A model generated the notes under the pieces. The model made no database searches. It had not been told where the DNA came from and saw only the letters and a program-made list of their open reading frames with translations. From an uncultured Prevotellaceae bacterium (GTDB taxonomy: Bacteria; Bacteroidota; Bacteroidia; Bacteroidales; Muribaculaceae): a DNA stretch of 60,682 nucleotides. Below, piece by piece: positions 8,627-17,037 of this stretch; positions within the stretch are counted from its first letter, which is position 1; each line of letters starts with the position of its first letter. The position numbers and the translations under genes are program-made. Location of the stretch: NCBI GenBank assembly GCA_900318645.1, contig ONLH01000016.1:1-60682 (forward strand), read 5' to 3'.

Positions 8627-10216
8627 TTAGAATGGCGGTGGGGTCTCGTTATTGTCGGGCATCCAAGCCTCGTTAGGAGACATCGGACCAGCTGGGTAGT
8701 CACCTGTTCCTGCCGGAGGAGCTGGAGCGGGACCGCCAGGAGTGATGTTCATCTTGGATTCAACGGTGGTTTCGCTATTTTGGATGTCTTGCTCACCCAG
8801 GTTCTCGAAACGTGCGAACTTGCTGACGAAGTGCAGGTTGATGGTGTCGGTGGCACCGCTACGGTGCTTGGCGACAATGAATTCGGCGAGACCTTTAATG
8901 TTGTGCCCCTCAGCATCCTCGCTGGAACGGGTGTAGTACTCGGGGCGGTGAATGAAGCACACGATGTCGGCATCCTGCTCGATAGCGCCCGATTCACGCA
9001 GGTCGCTCAGCTGCGGGCGTTTACCTGTCTTGTCATCTTCGGAGCGACGTGTCTCAACACTGCGGTTGAGCTGTGACAGGGCGATAATGGGGATGTCAAG
9101 CTCTTTGGCCAGTTGCTTGAGGTTACGCGAAATGGTACTCACCTCCTGCTCACGGCTGCCAAACTTCATACCTGTGGCGTTCATCAGCTGCAGGTAGTCA
9201 ATGATGATGATTTTCACATCGTGCTCACGAACGAGGCGACGCGCCTTGGTGCGAAGCTCAAAGATGGACAGCGATGGCGTGTCATCAATGAACAGTGGCG
9301 CTGTGCTCAGGCTACGGGTGCGCGTCATCAGGTTCTCCCACTCGGGTTGCGTGAGCTGTCCGCTCTTGATTTTTTCACCCTCGAGCGAGCAGACGTTACT
9401 GATAAGTCGGTTTACCAGTTGCAGGCTAGACATCTCAAGTGAGAATACGGCAACAGGATAGTTGTAATCCACTGCCATGTTCTTGGCCATCGACAGCACA
9501 AAGGCCGTCTTACCCATCGCGGGACGGGCGGCAATGATAATCAGGTCGCTGTTCTGCCATCCGCTGGTGAGGCGGTCCAGCATGTGGTAGCCAGATTCCA
9601 GTCCACTGAGTCCGCTCTCGCGGTTAGCGGCCTCCTCAATCTTCTTGATGGCATCCTGTACGGCGTTTTCAATGGGGATAACATCGCGCTTGAGGGTATT
9701 CTTACTGATTTCAAACAGTTTACCCTCGGCCTCTTGCATCAGGTCATAGACATCAATGGACTCGTCAAAAGCCAACTGCTGCACCTGGCTGCTGTAGCTG
9801 ATGAGTTCGCGGGCGAGGTACTTCTGGGCCACGATGCGGGCGTGGAACTCGGCATTGGCAGCACTCGACACGAGGCCCGTCAGTTCGCTGATACGGATGG
9901 CTCCACCCACTTCCTCCAATACCTTGTTGGACCGCAACTGGTCAGTAACGGTCAGCATGTCGATGGGTTTGCCGTTGGCGGCAAGCGTCTGGATAGCCTC
10001 ATAGATTTTCTGGTTGGCAGGGTTGTAGAAAGCCTCGGGCTTGAGAATTTCACACACATTATTATAAGCGTCCTTCTCGAGCATCAGGGCACCGAGCACA
10101 GCATCCTCCAGTGATGTGTCCTGGGGTGGCAGTTTGCCAAATTCGCTCACTATCTCGGGCTCATGCGTGGGGCGCGTGCGACGTCGCGCCTGTTTGCCGG
10201 TTTCAAATTCTTCCAT
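8627..10216 (-). CDS. dnaB: Replicative DNA helicase DnaB
   Basis: The 529-residue hexameric helicase that unwinds DNA at the replication fork. The N-terminal primase-interacting domain (about residues 20-120, PPQDTSLEDAVLGALML) is followed by the RecA-like domain with Walker A ARPAMGKT near 237 and Walker B IIIIDYLQLM near 338, then SQLNRSVETR and the arginine-finger region. The last 60 residues are Pro/Gly-rich (PGGPAPAPPAGTG) and probably disordered. No intein is present. A -7 box (TACCTTTG, 10260-10267) stands 44 bases before the start. The next gene upstream is divergent. Confidence 0.97.
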   Translation of the reverse strand: MEEFETGKQARRRTRPTHEPEIVSEFGKLPPQDTSLEDAVLGALMLEKDAYNNVCEILKPEAFYNPANQKIYEAIQTLAANGKPIDMLTVTDQLRSNKVLEEVGGAIRISELTGLVSSAANAEFHARIVAQKYLARELISYSSQVQQLAFDESIDVYDLMQEAEGKLFEISKNTLKRDVIPIENAVQDAIKKIEEAANRESGLSGLESGYHMLDRLTSGWQNSDLIIIAARPAMGKTAFVLSMAKNMAVDYNYPVAVFSLEMSSLQLVNRLISNVCSLEGEKIKSGQLTQPEWENLMTRTRSLSTAPLFIDDTPSLSIFELRTKARRLVREHDVKIIIIDYLQLMNATGMKFGSREQEVSTISRNLKQLAKELDIPIIALSQLNRSVETRRSEDDKTGKRPQLSDLRESGAIEQDADIVCFIHRPEYYTRSSEDAEGHNIKGLAEFIVAKHRSGATDTINLHFVSKFARFENLGEQDIQNSETTVESKMNITPGGPAPAPPAGTGDYPAGPMSPNEAWMPDNNETPPPF

Positions 10217-10405
10217 TATGGTTTTGTCGTGTTTGGTCAGTTGGTTTTATTTTGGATGGCAAAGGTAATGAAAATCCTTGAATTGAGCCATGAGGTTATT
10301 CACATTCTATTGACACGTTGTTGACATGACCATGAAAAGTAGTGTATCATAAGATGCCGGGATGAGTGCACCAAGCAAGACGAGTGTTGAAAATTTTTCT
10401 ACAAA

Positions 10406-10420
10406 GCGTAAAAAATACAT
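10406..10420 (+). promoter_or_regulatory. Candidate NrtR-type operator B
   Basis: GCGTAAAAAATACAT, a 15-base near-palindrome lying just upstream of the -33 box of the regulator gene. It shares spacing and core with three other sites at 10461, 11301 and 11357. Its start is 55 bases from that of the site at 10461. Confidence 0.6.
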
Positions 10421-10426
10421 AGAAAA

Positions 10427-10458
10427 TTTGGTGGTTATAAAAATTGGCATTATTTTTG
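10427..10458 (+). promoter_or_regulatory. Promoter of the Nudix regulator gene
   Basis: TTTG (10427-10430), a 20-base spacer, and TATTTTTG (10451-10458) match the Bacteroidetes housekeeping promoter. The predicted transcription start falls inside the palindrome at 10461-10475, so binding there would block initiation. Confidence 0.8.
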
Positions 10459-10460
10459 CA

Positions 10461-10475
10461 GTGTAAAAAATACAC
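10461..10475 (+). promoter_or_regulatory. Candidate NrtR-type operator A
   Basis: GTGTAAAAAATACAC is an inverted repeat (GTGTA/TACAC around five A) that overlaps the predicted transcription start of the downstream Nudix/winged-helix gene. Its position suggests autorepression. Confidence 0.7.
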
Positions 10476-10489
10476 AAAGGACGATAGCA

Positions 10490-11221
10490 ATGAAGTTTAA
10501 CAAGGAAACTGAGCTTTGGGAATCACCCTACTGGCACCCGGCGGTAACAACCGACGCGGTAGTCTTTGGCTTTGACGGAGTGGAGCTGAATGTTCTGCTC
10601 ATCCAGCGTGGCTTGGAGCCTTACAAGAACATGTGGGCTCTGCCTGGTGGCTTCATGCGTCCTGATGATATGACAGCACAGGCTTGCGCCTATCGTGAAT
10701 TGCGTGAGGAGACCGATGTGGATGATATCTATATTGAGGAGATGCAGACGTTTTCCCGTCATGATCGCGATCCGCGTGAGCGTGTTATCACGATTGCCTT
10801 CTTTGCCCTTGTGGTCCAAGACAAGTACCACATCAAGGGAGGCGATGATGCCTGCAATGCCAAGTGGTTCCCGGTCAAGGAACTGCCCGAATTGGCCTTT
10901 GACCATAAGGATATCGTAACGCTAGCCCTTGAACGACTACGCCAACGCATACATTTTGAACCCATTGGATTTCACTTGCTTGACAAGGAATTCACAATGC
11001 CCCAGTTACACAATATTTATAAAGCTATTTTAGACCCACCCGAGGATGACACTAAATTAAGTGATCGTAGGAATTTTCAAAAAAAGATGTTGAAGCTCGG
11101 GTACATCAGGGAGACCGGGAAAAAGGTGACAGGAAACCCTCACCGCTCTCCCAAGTTGTACACTTTTGACGAAGAAGCCTACCAGCAAGCCAAGAAGATA
11201 GGCATGCGCCTGGAGTTCTGA
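10490..11221 (+). CDS. NrtR-type regulator: Nudix domain plus winged helix
   Basis: A 243-residue cytoplasmic protein. Residues about 18-155 form a Nudix domain (WALPGGFMRPDD followed by YRELREETDV); an Asp stands where the Nudix box usually has its first Glu and the spacing is slightly off, which is common in members that bind rather than hydrolyse their nucleotide. Residues about 165-243 form a winged helix (FTMPQLHNIYKAIL, FQKKMLKLGYIRETG). This is the NrtR layout; known members repress NAD-synthesis genes and are released by ADP-ribose, and Bacteroides relatives control arabinose use. No NAD or arabinose genes lie nearby. Operator-like palindromes flank its own promoter and recur upstream of the next gene, so the likely targets are itself and the VWA gene. 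The effector cannot be read from the sequence. Confidence 0.9.
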   Translation: MKFNKETELWESPYWHPAVTTDAVVFGFDGVELNVLLIQRGLEPYKNMWALPGGFMRPDDMTAQACAYRELREETDVDDIYIEEMQTFSRHDRDPRERVITIAFFALVVQDKYHIKGGDDACNAKWFPVKELPELAFDHKDIVTLALERLRQRIHFEPIGFHLLDKEFTMPQLHNIYKAILDPPEDDTKLSDRRNFQKKMLKLGYIRETGKKVTGNPHRSPKLYTFDEEAYQQAKKIGMRLEF

Positions 11222-11300
11222 CTTGGCGGCAGGCGGCTGAATCGACCTTGATCCAACCTCTGGAATTACAGGGGCTGGAGACTTGACAGGAACGATTAAT

Positions 11301-11315
11301 GTGTTAATTTTACAC
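11301..11315 (+). promoter_or_regulatory. Candidate NrtR-type operator D
   Basis: GTGTTAATTTTACAC, a 15-base near-palindrome in the gap before the VWA gene. Its start is 56 bases from that of the site at 11357, matching the pair upstream of the regulator gene. Confidence 0.6.
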
Positions 11316-11356
11316 ATTGGTCTGTGTCAAGAATTTGCACCCCTAATGTTACCAAT

Positions 11357-11371
11357 GTGTAAATATTACAA
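11357..11371 (+). promoter_or_regulatory. Candidate NrtR-type operator C
   Basis: GTGTAAATATTACAA, containing the perfect palindrome TGTAATATTTACA in its core on the reverse strand. TTACACATTGG at 11310-11320 and CCAATGTGTAA at 11352-11362 are exact inverted copies, so sites C and D face each other. Confidence 0.65.
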
Positions 11372-11414
11372 TTTGGCAAGGTTGCAGGAATGAATGGTCC
11401 ATTAGAACCTGATA

Positions 11415-11422
11415 TATCTTTG
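11415..11422 (+). promoter_or_regulatory. -7 box of the VWA gene
   Basis: TATCTTTG matches TAnnTTTG; no good -33 box is present at the usual distance, which fits a regulated promoter. About 87 bases separate it from the start codon. The leader contains ACGATAGCAA, also present just before the start codon of the regulator gene. Confidence 0.65.
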
Positions 11423-11508
11423 CAGCGATAACGATAGCAAAACAAAGTATAACAAATACAGCGTGTTTTTATAAGTAGTAATTAACGGTTTGATAAAAGT
11501 TTGAAAAG

Positions 11509-12738
11509 ATGAAGAATCCATTTAAGAAAAACAAATGTGCGGCTCAGCAAGCCAACGAAGGATGCCCCATGGGGAATGGTATGAATCAGGAGACTCAGGC
11601 CAATGTTGCAAACGGCCTGAATCAGGAGACTCTGGCCAGCAACGGTCAGACAAAGGAGGGTTTGGACCCCAACAAGGCCCACGTCTATAACCTCATCATC
11701 GTCGATGAGAGCGGCTCGATGAGCGGTCTGGAGCAGGTGACCATCAGTGGCATTAATGAGACGATTGCCACTATCAGAAAGGCACAGGAGGATTATGCCG
11801 ATAAGCAGCAGCATTTCCTCACGCTGGTGTGCTTTGATGAACGTAGGGAAGGTATTCCTCCCGTTCGCACTCATATCGATGCCATGCCCATCGACAGCGT
11901 GCACGACTTCCATGATTACCGTCCCACTGGCTGTACGCCCCTGTTTGACGCCATGGGCCAGTCATTGACCAGACTGCACGGGCGCATCAAGGATGATGAG
12001 AACGCCTCAGCCGTGGTGACTGTCATCACCGACGGCTTGGAGAATGCTTCCCGCGAGTGGTCTGGAGAGGCCCTGCGCAAGCTCATTGAGCAACTCAAGG
12101 AAGAAGGTTGGGCCTTCTCCTACATGGGCTCGTGCCACGATGTGGTGGAGGTGACCATGAATCTGTCTATCGACCATGTCATGCAGTTTGACCACGATAA
12201 TCTGGGTGCATCCAACACGTGGCACCGCGACAATTCGTCCAAGCTTGCCTACTACGAGCGGTTGAATCGCGATTTTAATGTCCTTGATTCGCTTCCGGAC
12301 AAAATGTCTAAGCGTCGTGCCCATGCCCGTGCTTACTATGCCGACCGTATCACTCCCGAGTGGATTGACCATTTAGCCGACAACGAGGTCTTTGTCTTCG
12401 GCAGCAACCCTGATGGGAACCATGCCGGCGGTGCAGCCGCTTTTGCCGTGAAGAACTTCGGTGCCATCATCGGCCAGGGCGAGGGCATGCAGGGCCAGAG
12501 CTACGCCATCCCCACCACGGGCGATTACACCCTCTTTGCCCAGGCGGTGCGGCGCTTCGTGGAGTTTGCCGCCGAACATCCCGACAAGCGTTTCCTGGTT
12601 ACCCGCGTGGGTTGTGGCAATGCGAGGCACGACTTGCGTAGTGTGGCACGACTGTTTGTCGATACCATCAGGATCGAGAACATCTGCCTGCCTGAGAAGT
12701 TCTGGGAAGTCCTCGGACTCAAGCTGTTCCGCAAGTGA
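11509..12738 (+). CDS. VWA-domain protein with C-terminal FGSN-type domain
   Basis: A 409-residue protein without signal peptide, so probably cytoplasmic. Residues 1-55 are hydrophilic with short repeats (NQETQANVANG, NQETLASNG). Residues about 58-235 are a von Willebrand A domain with an intact metal site (DESGSMSG near 65, GCTPLFDAMG near 143, ITDGLENAS near 177). Residues about 290-405 form a second domain: VFVFGSNPDGNHAGGAA, then GQGEGMQGQSYAIPTT and VTRVGCGNA. I remember this pattern from a widespread family of unknown function also found in phages (A1S_2505-like); this name is from memory. Operator-like palindromes shared with the neighbouring Nudix regulator suggest joint control and a link to a nucleotide signal such as ADP-ribose; that is inference. 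Followed by its own terminator. Confidence 0.85.
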   Translation: MKNPFKKNKCAAQQANEGCPMGNGMNQETQANVANGLNQETLASNGQTKEGLDPNKAHVYNLIIVDESGSMSGLEQVTISGINETIATIRKAQEDYADKQQHFLTLVCFDERREGIPPVRTHIDAMPIDSVHDFHDYRPTGCTPLFDAMGQSLTRLHGRIKDDENASAVVTVITDGLENASREWSGEALRKLIEQLKEEGWAFSYMGSCHDVVEVTMNLSIDHVMQFDHDNLGASNTWHRDNSSKLAYYERLNRDFNVLDSLPDKMSKRRAHARAYYADRITPEWIDHLADNEVFVFGSNPDGNHAGGAAAFAVKNFGAIIGQGEGMQGQSYAIPTTGDYTLFAQAVRRFVEFAAEHPDKRFLVTRVGCGNARHDLRSVARLFVDTIRIENICLPEKFWEVLGLKLFRK

Positions 12739-12833
12739 GCCAGGAAGGACGCCCTCAAGGTTACCAATAGCAATGAATAACTGTTTTACCCCATCATATT
12801 AAGAAAACACACAACACTTGTTTACCCCATCTG

Positions 12834-12876
12834 GAGGGCTTGCCAAACGACCTTGGCAGGCCCTCTGTTTTTGTTT
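12834..12876 (+). terminator. Intrinsic terminator after the VWA gene
   Basis: GAGGGC (12834-12839) and TGCCAA pair with TTGGCA and GCCCTC (to 12865), followed by TGTTTTTGTTT. It separates the VWA gene from the glycosidase gene. Confidence 0.85.
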
Positions 12877-12985
12877 CTAGGCACATGCTGTGCAACTCGT
12901 GGTTTTTTTGCCCCGATTATCACCGATTTATTGAAGATTTCTTTTATCTTTGCGGGCAATGTTTGACAAATAAATAATAAGGACA

Positions 12986-15361
12986 ATGAAGCTTTACAGG
13001 ATGATAACTTTTGCCGTTGTTGCGATGCTGGCAATGACTGCACTGGCACAGCAGCAGGCAACCATGACGATTAGCGACGAGGAACGCCACCAGACCATCA
13101 CGGTGACGGCCGTGGGCGAGGACATCGTGCGTGTGGATGTGGTACCCAACGGGTGGAACGGCACACGTCTGCCATCGCTGGCCCTTGACAAAACCGCTAG
13201 AGCCGAGGTCAAGGTCGAAGAGTTGGAGGACATGAGCGTGATGCGCACCGGTAGTGGCATGAAGGTGATACTGGACAAGACGATGGGTAACATCACCGTG
13301 GGTAGCCGCAATGGTTATTACATCACCGACCCGTGTAACCGTGGCTCATCGACGTTGAGGTTGCTGCACCATGGCGGCGAGTCGTTCTACGGCGCCGGCG
13401 AGCGCGGCTACTCGTTCAATTTGGCTGGCGACACTCTTGTCAACTACAATAGCCAGAACTACGGCTACCAGATGGGCGAGAAACGCACCAAGCTGATGGG
13501 CATCACCATGCCGATGGTGATTTCGTCAAAGGGTTATGGCATCTTGTTTGACGACTTCTGCAAGTCCTCGCTCTACCTGGGCGAGCAGGGCATTGAATAT
13601 ACCTCTACTTCTCCGCAGCCCATTTCCTATTATGTTATCAATGGAAATGGGCGGGTCGAGAACGTGGTTAAGGATTTCACCTGGCTTGTGGGTCGGCAGG
13701 AGCTGCCCCCGCTGTGGACGCTGGGTTATATCACCTCGAAGTATGGCTATCATGACCAGCGCGAGAGCGAGGGCGTGGTCGATACCCTCAAGCGCGAGGG
13801 CTATCCGCTGGACGGCATCGTGTTCGACCTGTATTGGTATGGCAAAGAGGAAGATATGGGCCGTCTGGAATGGGACAAGCAGCAGTGGCCCGACCATCGC
13901 AAGATGCTGCGCGACTTCAAGGAAAAAGGAGTCAACGTAGTGACCATCTCACAGCCTTATGTACTGACCAATGGCCGCGCTATCGACAATTATCGCCTGC
14001 TGGATCCGCAGGGCCTGTTCTGCAAGACTGACGGTACCGACACGACCCACACGGTGACCATCTGGGTGGGCCAGGGTGGCATGTTCGACGTGTCCAACCC
14101 TGCCACTCGCCTGTGGCTGCGCAACCGTTACAAATCGCTCACCGACGAAGGCGTGACCGGCTGGTGGGGCGACCTGGGCGAGCCAGAGAAACATCCACTC
14201 GAAATCCGCCACTACAACGGCCTGACTGCCGAGCAATACCACAACTACTACGGCAACGAGTGGAGTAAGATCATTTATGACATGTTCAAAGAGGAGTACC
14301 CCGACCGTCGTCCGATGGTCATGATGCGCGCCGGCACCGCTGGCCTGCAGCGCTATTCGGTCTTCCCCTGGTCCACCGACGTGTCCCGCTCGTGGGGCGG
14401 CCTGCAGCCTCAGGTGACCATCATGCTCAATGCGGGCCTGAGTGGTCTGGGTTATATGTCGCACGACGTGGGCGGTTTTGCCGTCGATCCCAATAACAAG
14501 CGCGATGGCGAGCTCTACATCCGCTGGCTGCAACTAGGCCTTTTCTCGCCCATGCTGCGTACCCACTCGACCTATCATGCCGAGCCTTACCATTACACCG
14601 AGTTCGGTGACCTCACGCTGCGTATCATCAAGCAGCGCTACAAATGGTTGCCCTATAACTACACGCTAGCCTATGACAATGCTTGGAACGGACTGCCCAT
14701 GGTGCGCCCCTTGGGCTTCTATGAGGATGACAAGAACATCAGCCGCTATGACGGCATCTGGGACCAGTACCTGTGGGGGCGCGATGTGATGGTCGCTCCC
14801 GTGATGCAGCAAGGCGCCGTCAGCCGACAGATTACGTTCCCTGAGGGCACCTGGGTCGATATCAATCATCCCGAGAAACGCTATGCTGGCCACACGACGG
14901 TCAACTATGCCGCACCACTCGAAGTGCTGCCACTGTTTGCCCGTGCCGGAGCTTTTATCCCTTTGGCCAACTACGAGATGGATAATGTGGGCGACTATAA
15001 CCCCGACAAACTGGACATCGTCTATTACACTAGCGACTCGCCGTCATCCTATATTCTGTTTGATGACGACTTGCATTCTACCGCCACACTGGCACGCGAC
15101 AAGCACCGTGAGATTCAGTTTGTCGCCACGCCTCAAGGCAAGACGTGCTTTATCAATATCCAGGGCCGTGGCAATATCGAAGGTGATGCGCCCAGCAAGG
15201 AATACCGCCTCATCATCCCCGCTACCGCCAAGCCCGGCAAGGTCAAAATCAACGGCAAGAAGGCCCAGGGCGTGACCTACGACAAGCGCACCGCCACGCT
15301 GACGATCCCCGTCGCCATCCCCGACATCACCGCCACAACCATCATCGAACTCACCAAATAG
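12986..15361 (+). CDS. GH31 family alpha-glycosidase, exported
   Basis: A 791-residue glycoside hydrolase of family 31 (alpha-glucosidase/alpha-xylosidase type), with signal peptide MKLYRMITFAVVAMLAMTALAQ, so it acts in the periplasm or at the cell surface. The N-terminal beta-sandwich (ESFYGAGERGYSFNL near residue 130) precedes the catalytic barrel: GIVFDLYWYG near 278, the nucleophile Asp in GWWGDLGEPE near 393, and the acid/base Asp in PWSTDVSRSWGG near 463. The C-terminal part holds the distal sandwich domains. A -7 box (TATCTTTG, 12945-12952) is 33 bases upstream. No SusCD pair lies alongside, so it is a stand-alone enzyme. The exact sugar specificity is not readable. Confidence 0.95.
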   Translation: MKLYRMITFAVVAMLAMTALAQQQATMTISDEERHQTITVTAVGEDIVRVDVVPNGWNGTRLPSLALDKTARAEVKVEELEDMSVMRTGSGMKVILDKTMGNITVGSRNGYYITDPCNRGSSTLRLLHHGGESFYGAGERGYSFNLAGDTLVNYNSQNYGYQMGEKRTKLMGITMPMVISSKGYGILFDDFCKSSLYLGEQGIEYTSTSPQPISYYVINGNGRVENVVKDFTWLVGRQELPPLWTLGYITSKYGYHDQRESEGVVDTLKREGYPLDGIVFDLYWYGKEEDMGRLEWDKQQWPDHRKMLRDFKEKGVNVVTISQPYVLTNGRAIDNYRLLDPQGLFCKTDGTDTTHTVTIWVGQGGMFDVSNPATRLWLRNRYKSLTDEGVTGWWGDLGEPEKHPLEIRHYNGLTAEQYHNYYGNEWSKIIYDMFKEEYPDRRPMVMMRAGTAGLQRYSVFPWSTDVSRSWGGLQPQVTIMLNAGLSGLGYMSHDVGGFAVDPNNKRDGELYIRWLQLGLFSPMLRTHSTYHAEPYHYTEFGDLTLRIIKQRYKWLPYNYTLAYDNAWNGLPMVRPLGFYEDDKNISRYDGIWDQYLWGRDVMVAPVMQQGAVSRQITFPEGTWVDINHPEKRYAGHTTVNYAAPLEVLPLFARAGAFIPLANYEMDNVGDYNPDKLDIVYYTSDSPSSYILFDDDLHSTATLARDKHREIQFVATPQGKTCFINIQGRGNIEGDAPSKEYRLIIPATAKPGKVKINGKKAQGVTYDKRTATLTIPVAIPDITATTIIELTK

Positions 15362-15418
15362 AAGGTAAGTATAACAAATACTATTACCCTCTGGCGTATT
15401 AATAGTAACTTTGAGGCA

Positions 15419-16201
15419 ATGTTTGAAAAGGAAATAGAACAATATGACCAATTGGTGGCACAGTATCTAGAACGGATAGCTAAGCCGATGGGAAACCAGG
15501 AGTTCCGCAAACACTCCGAGATTCTCTTTTCATGCCATAGTTGCGGTATCGAAGGTTCATCGTTTTCGGTTGATGACACCCGTGCGCTGTTTGAACAAGG
15601 TTTGGGGTATTATCCCGTGGGCAAAACGCTGCTTGAATGTCAGGAAATGGCTGATCACTTCAAGGCTTATGAGTGGATGCACGACCATTTGGACCACCCC
15701 TTAGACGTGGAGCTGATGAAGACCGTTAACCGTCTTGTCACGCTCAATACCTTGTCCTATCGGGTGCCTGGTGCCATGCCTGGAGAGTTCACTACGGTGG
15801 ATATGGCGGCAGGTGACACCATCTTTGGAGATCATGAGAAATTGATAGCCCAGGTGCCGCGCCTGATGGAATCGACTGCACGGGCAATGGCCGATGGTGG
15901 CATCCATCCGATGGCGCTGGCAGCACGTTTCCATGGATTCTATGAGTATCTGCACCCTTTCCGTGACGGCAACGGTCGCACGGGGCGTTTGTTGTCCAAC
16001 TTCATCCTGCTGCAATACCACTTGCCCGAACTGATCATCCTCAAGGAAGATCGTCAGCAATATATTACTGCCTTAAGGGCAAAGCGTACAGAGGGAACCG
16101 ACGAGCATCTGATTGCCTTCTTCTTCCAGGCCGCTATCAAACAGATGCAGGCTGCCCTTGATCAGAAGAAAAACAACAGCCGCACCATGCTCTTCTTCTG
16201 A
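15419..16201 (+). CDS. Fic domain protein (probable AMP-transferase)
   Basis: A 260-residue Fic protein; such enzymes usually transfer AMP from ATP to a target protein hydroxyl. The catalytic loop HPFRDGNGRTGR is intact at about residues 179-190. An N-terminal inhibitory motif of the (S/T)xxxE(G/N) type is visible as SCGIEG near residues 41-46, so the enzyme is predicted to be self-inhibited by its own helix. No antitoxin-like small partner lies beside it, in keeping with a self-contained inhibitor. A -7 box (TAACTTTG, 15406-15413) ends only five bases before the ATG, so the transcript may be leaderless; the alternative is a start at the methionine of MGNQEF (codon 24). Target unknown. Confidence 0.92.
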   Translation: MFEKEIEQYDQLVAQYLERIAKPMGNQEFRKHSEILFSCHSCGIEGSSFSVDDTRALFEQGLGYYPVGKTLLECQEMADHFKAYEWMHDHLDHPLDVELMKTVNRLVTLNTLSYRVPGAMPGEFTTVDMAAGDTIFGDHEKLIAQVPRLMESTARAMADGGIHPMALAARFHGFYEYLHPFRDGNGRTGRLLSNFILLQYHLPELIILKEDRQQYITALRAKRTEGTDEHLIAFFFQAAIKQMQAALDQKKNNSRTMLFF

Positions 16202-16222
16202 AATGATTATCACAACATTACA

Positions 16223-16260
16223 ACAACAAGGGACAAACTAGTTAAGTTGTCCCTTGTTGT
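16223..16260. terminator. Perfect 14-bp hairpin between convergent genes
   Basis: ACAACAAGGGACAA (16223-16236) pairs exactly with TTGTCCCTTGTTGT (16247-16260). It lies between the Fic gene (plus) and the YbjQ gene (minus) and probably stops transcription from both. A degenerate second copy of the right arm follows at about 16268-16282. Confidence 0.75.
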
Positions 16261-16299
16261 CAATATGGTTGTCCTTGTTGTCTGAAAAAAAGGGTGGCG

Positions 16300-16617
16300 T
16301 CAGATGACCACGGCGGTGCCGCTGGTGGCGACCATGAGCATGGAGTTTCCTTGACCGATGGTCTCGTAGTCGATGTCGATGCCCACAACAGCGTTAGCAC
16401 CCATTTCCATGGCGCGTTGCATCATTTCATTCATCGCCGTGTCTTTAGCCTGGCGCAGCACCTTTTCGTAGCTGGCAGAGCGTCCGCCAAAAAAGTCTCT
16501 TAGGCTTGCGCCTATGTCTTTCAAGAAGTTAGCACCGATAATCGTTTCGCCGGTCACTACGCCCTTGTACTCGCGGATAGGGCAACCCTCAATTTGGGGA
16601 GTCGTTGTTAGTATCAT
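16300..16617 (-). CDS. YbjQ/UPF0145 family protein
   Basis: A 105-residue cytoplasmic protein of the YbjQ family, which forms small pentameric rings of unsettled function and is sometimes described as heavy-metal-binding. The start [17 protein letters not shown], the middle [13 protein letters not shown] and the end [12 protein letters not shown] are all typical. Full length for the family. It converges on the Fic gene with a shared hairpin between them. I see no metal-handling neighbour, so the role stays open. Confidence 0.93.
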   Translation of the reverse strand: MILTTTPQIEGCPIREYKGVVTGETIIGANFLKDIGASLRDFFGGRSASYEKVLRQAKDTAMNEMMQRAMEMGANAVVGIDIDYETIGQGNSMLMVATSGTAVVI

Positions 16618-17037
16618 ACGCTTTTGTCAATTTAAATTGTTAAAACATTTTAGTGTATATCCTGCAAATAATGTGCCAACCTGGAGTAGACTAAGGGGAT
16701 TTAAGATTCTACGGCCACGCCAAGGCGATTCACTATAACTTGCTGCTCCTGTAGTGCTGCTGATTTTTAACGGATTCCAATAGAAATAATGAGATCAAGG
16801 ATCTGCGAGAACTTGAAGCATTTTGATGTTTGATTATTAATAAGTCGGATGGAGCCATACTTGACAGTTGATCCTAAAATCCATGTGCTTGAAAAGCCAC
16901 TTAATCAGGGTAGAATTGCCGCGATAAAGTGGCTTTTGAGAATAATCTGCCTATTTCCCAGAAAAAACTGTCAAATCAGTGTAGTTTTTCAGCACCTCTT
17001 GCGTCTAATGAGTAAAAAACAATGAAATCAGAAAGTT
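16618..17037. other. Intergenic region with nested inverted repeats
   Basis: No convincing gene. TTGACAGTT (16861-16869) pairs with AACTGTCAA (16966-16974), and inside it AAAAGCCACTT (16892-16902) pairs exactly with AAGTGGCTTTT (16927-16937). The 114-base unit could be a structured RNA or a small insertion remnant. The rest, which includes the upstream region of the YbjQ gene, shows no clear TAnnTTTG box to my eye. Confidence 0.5.
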
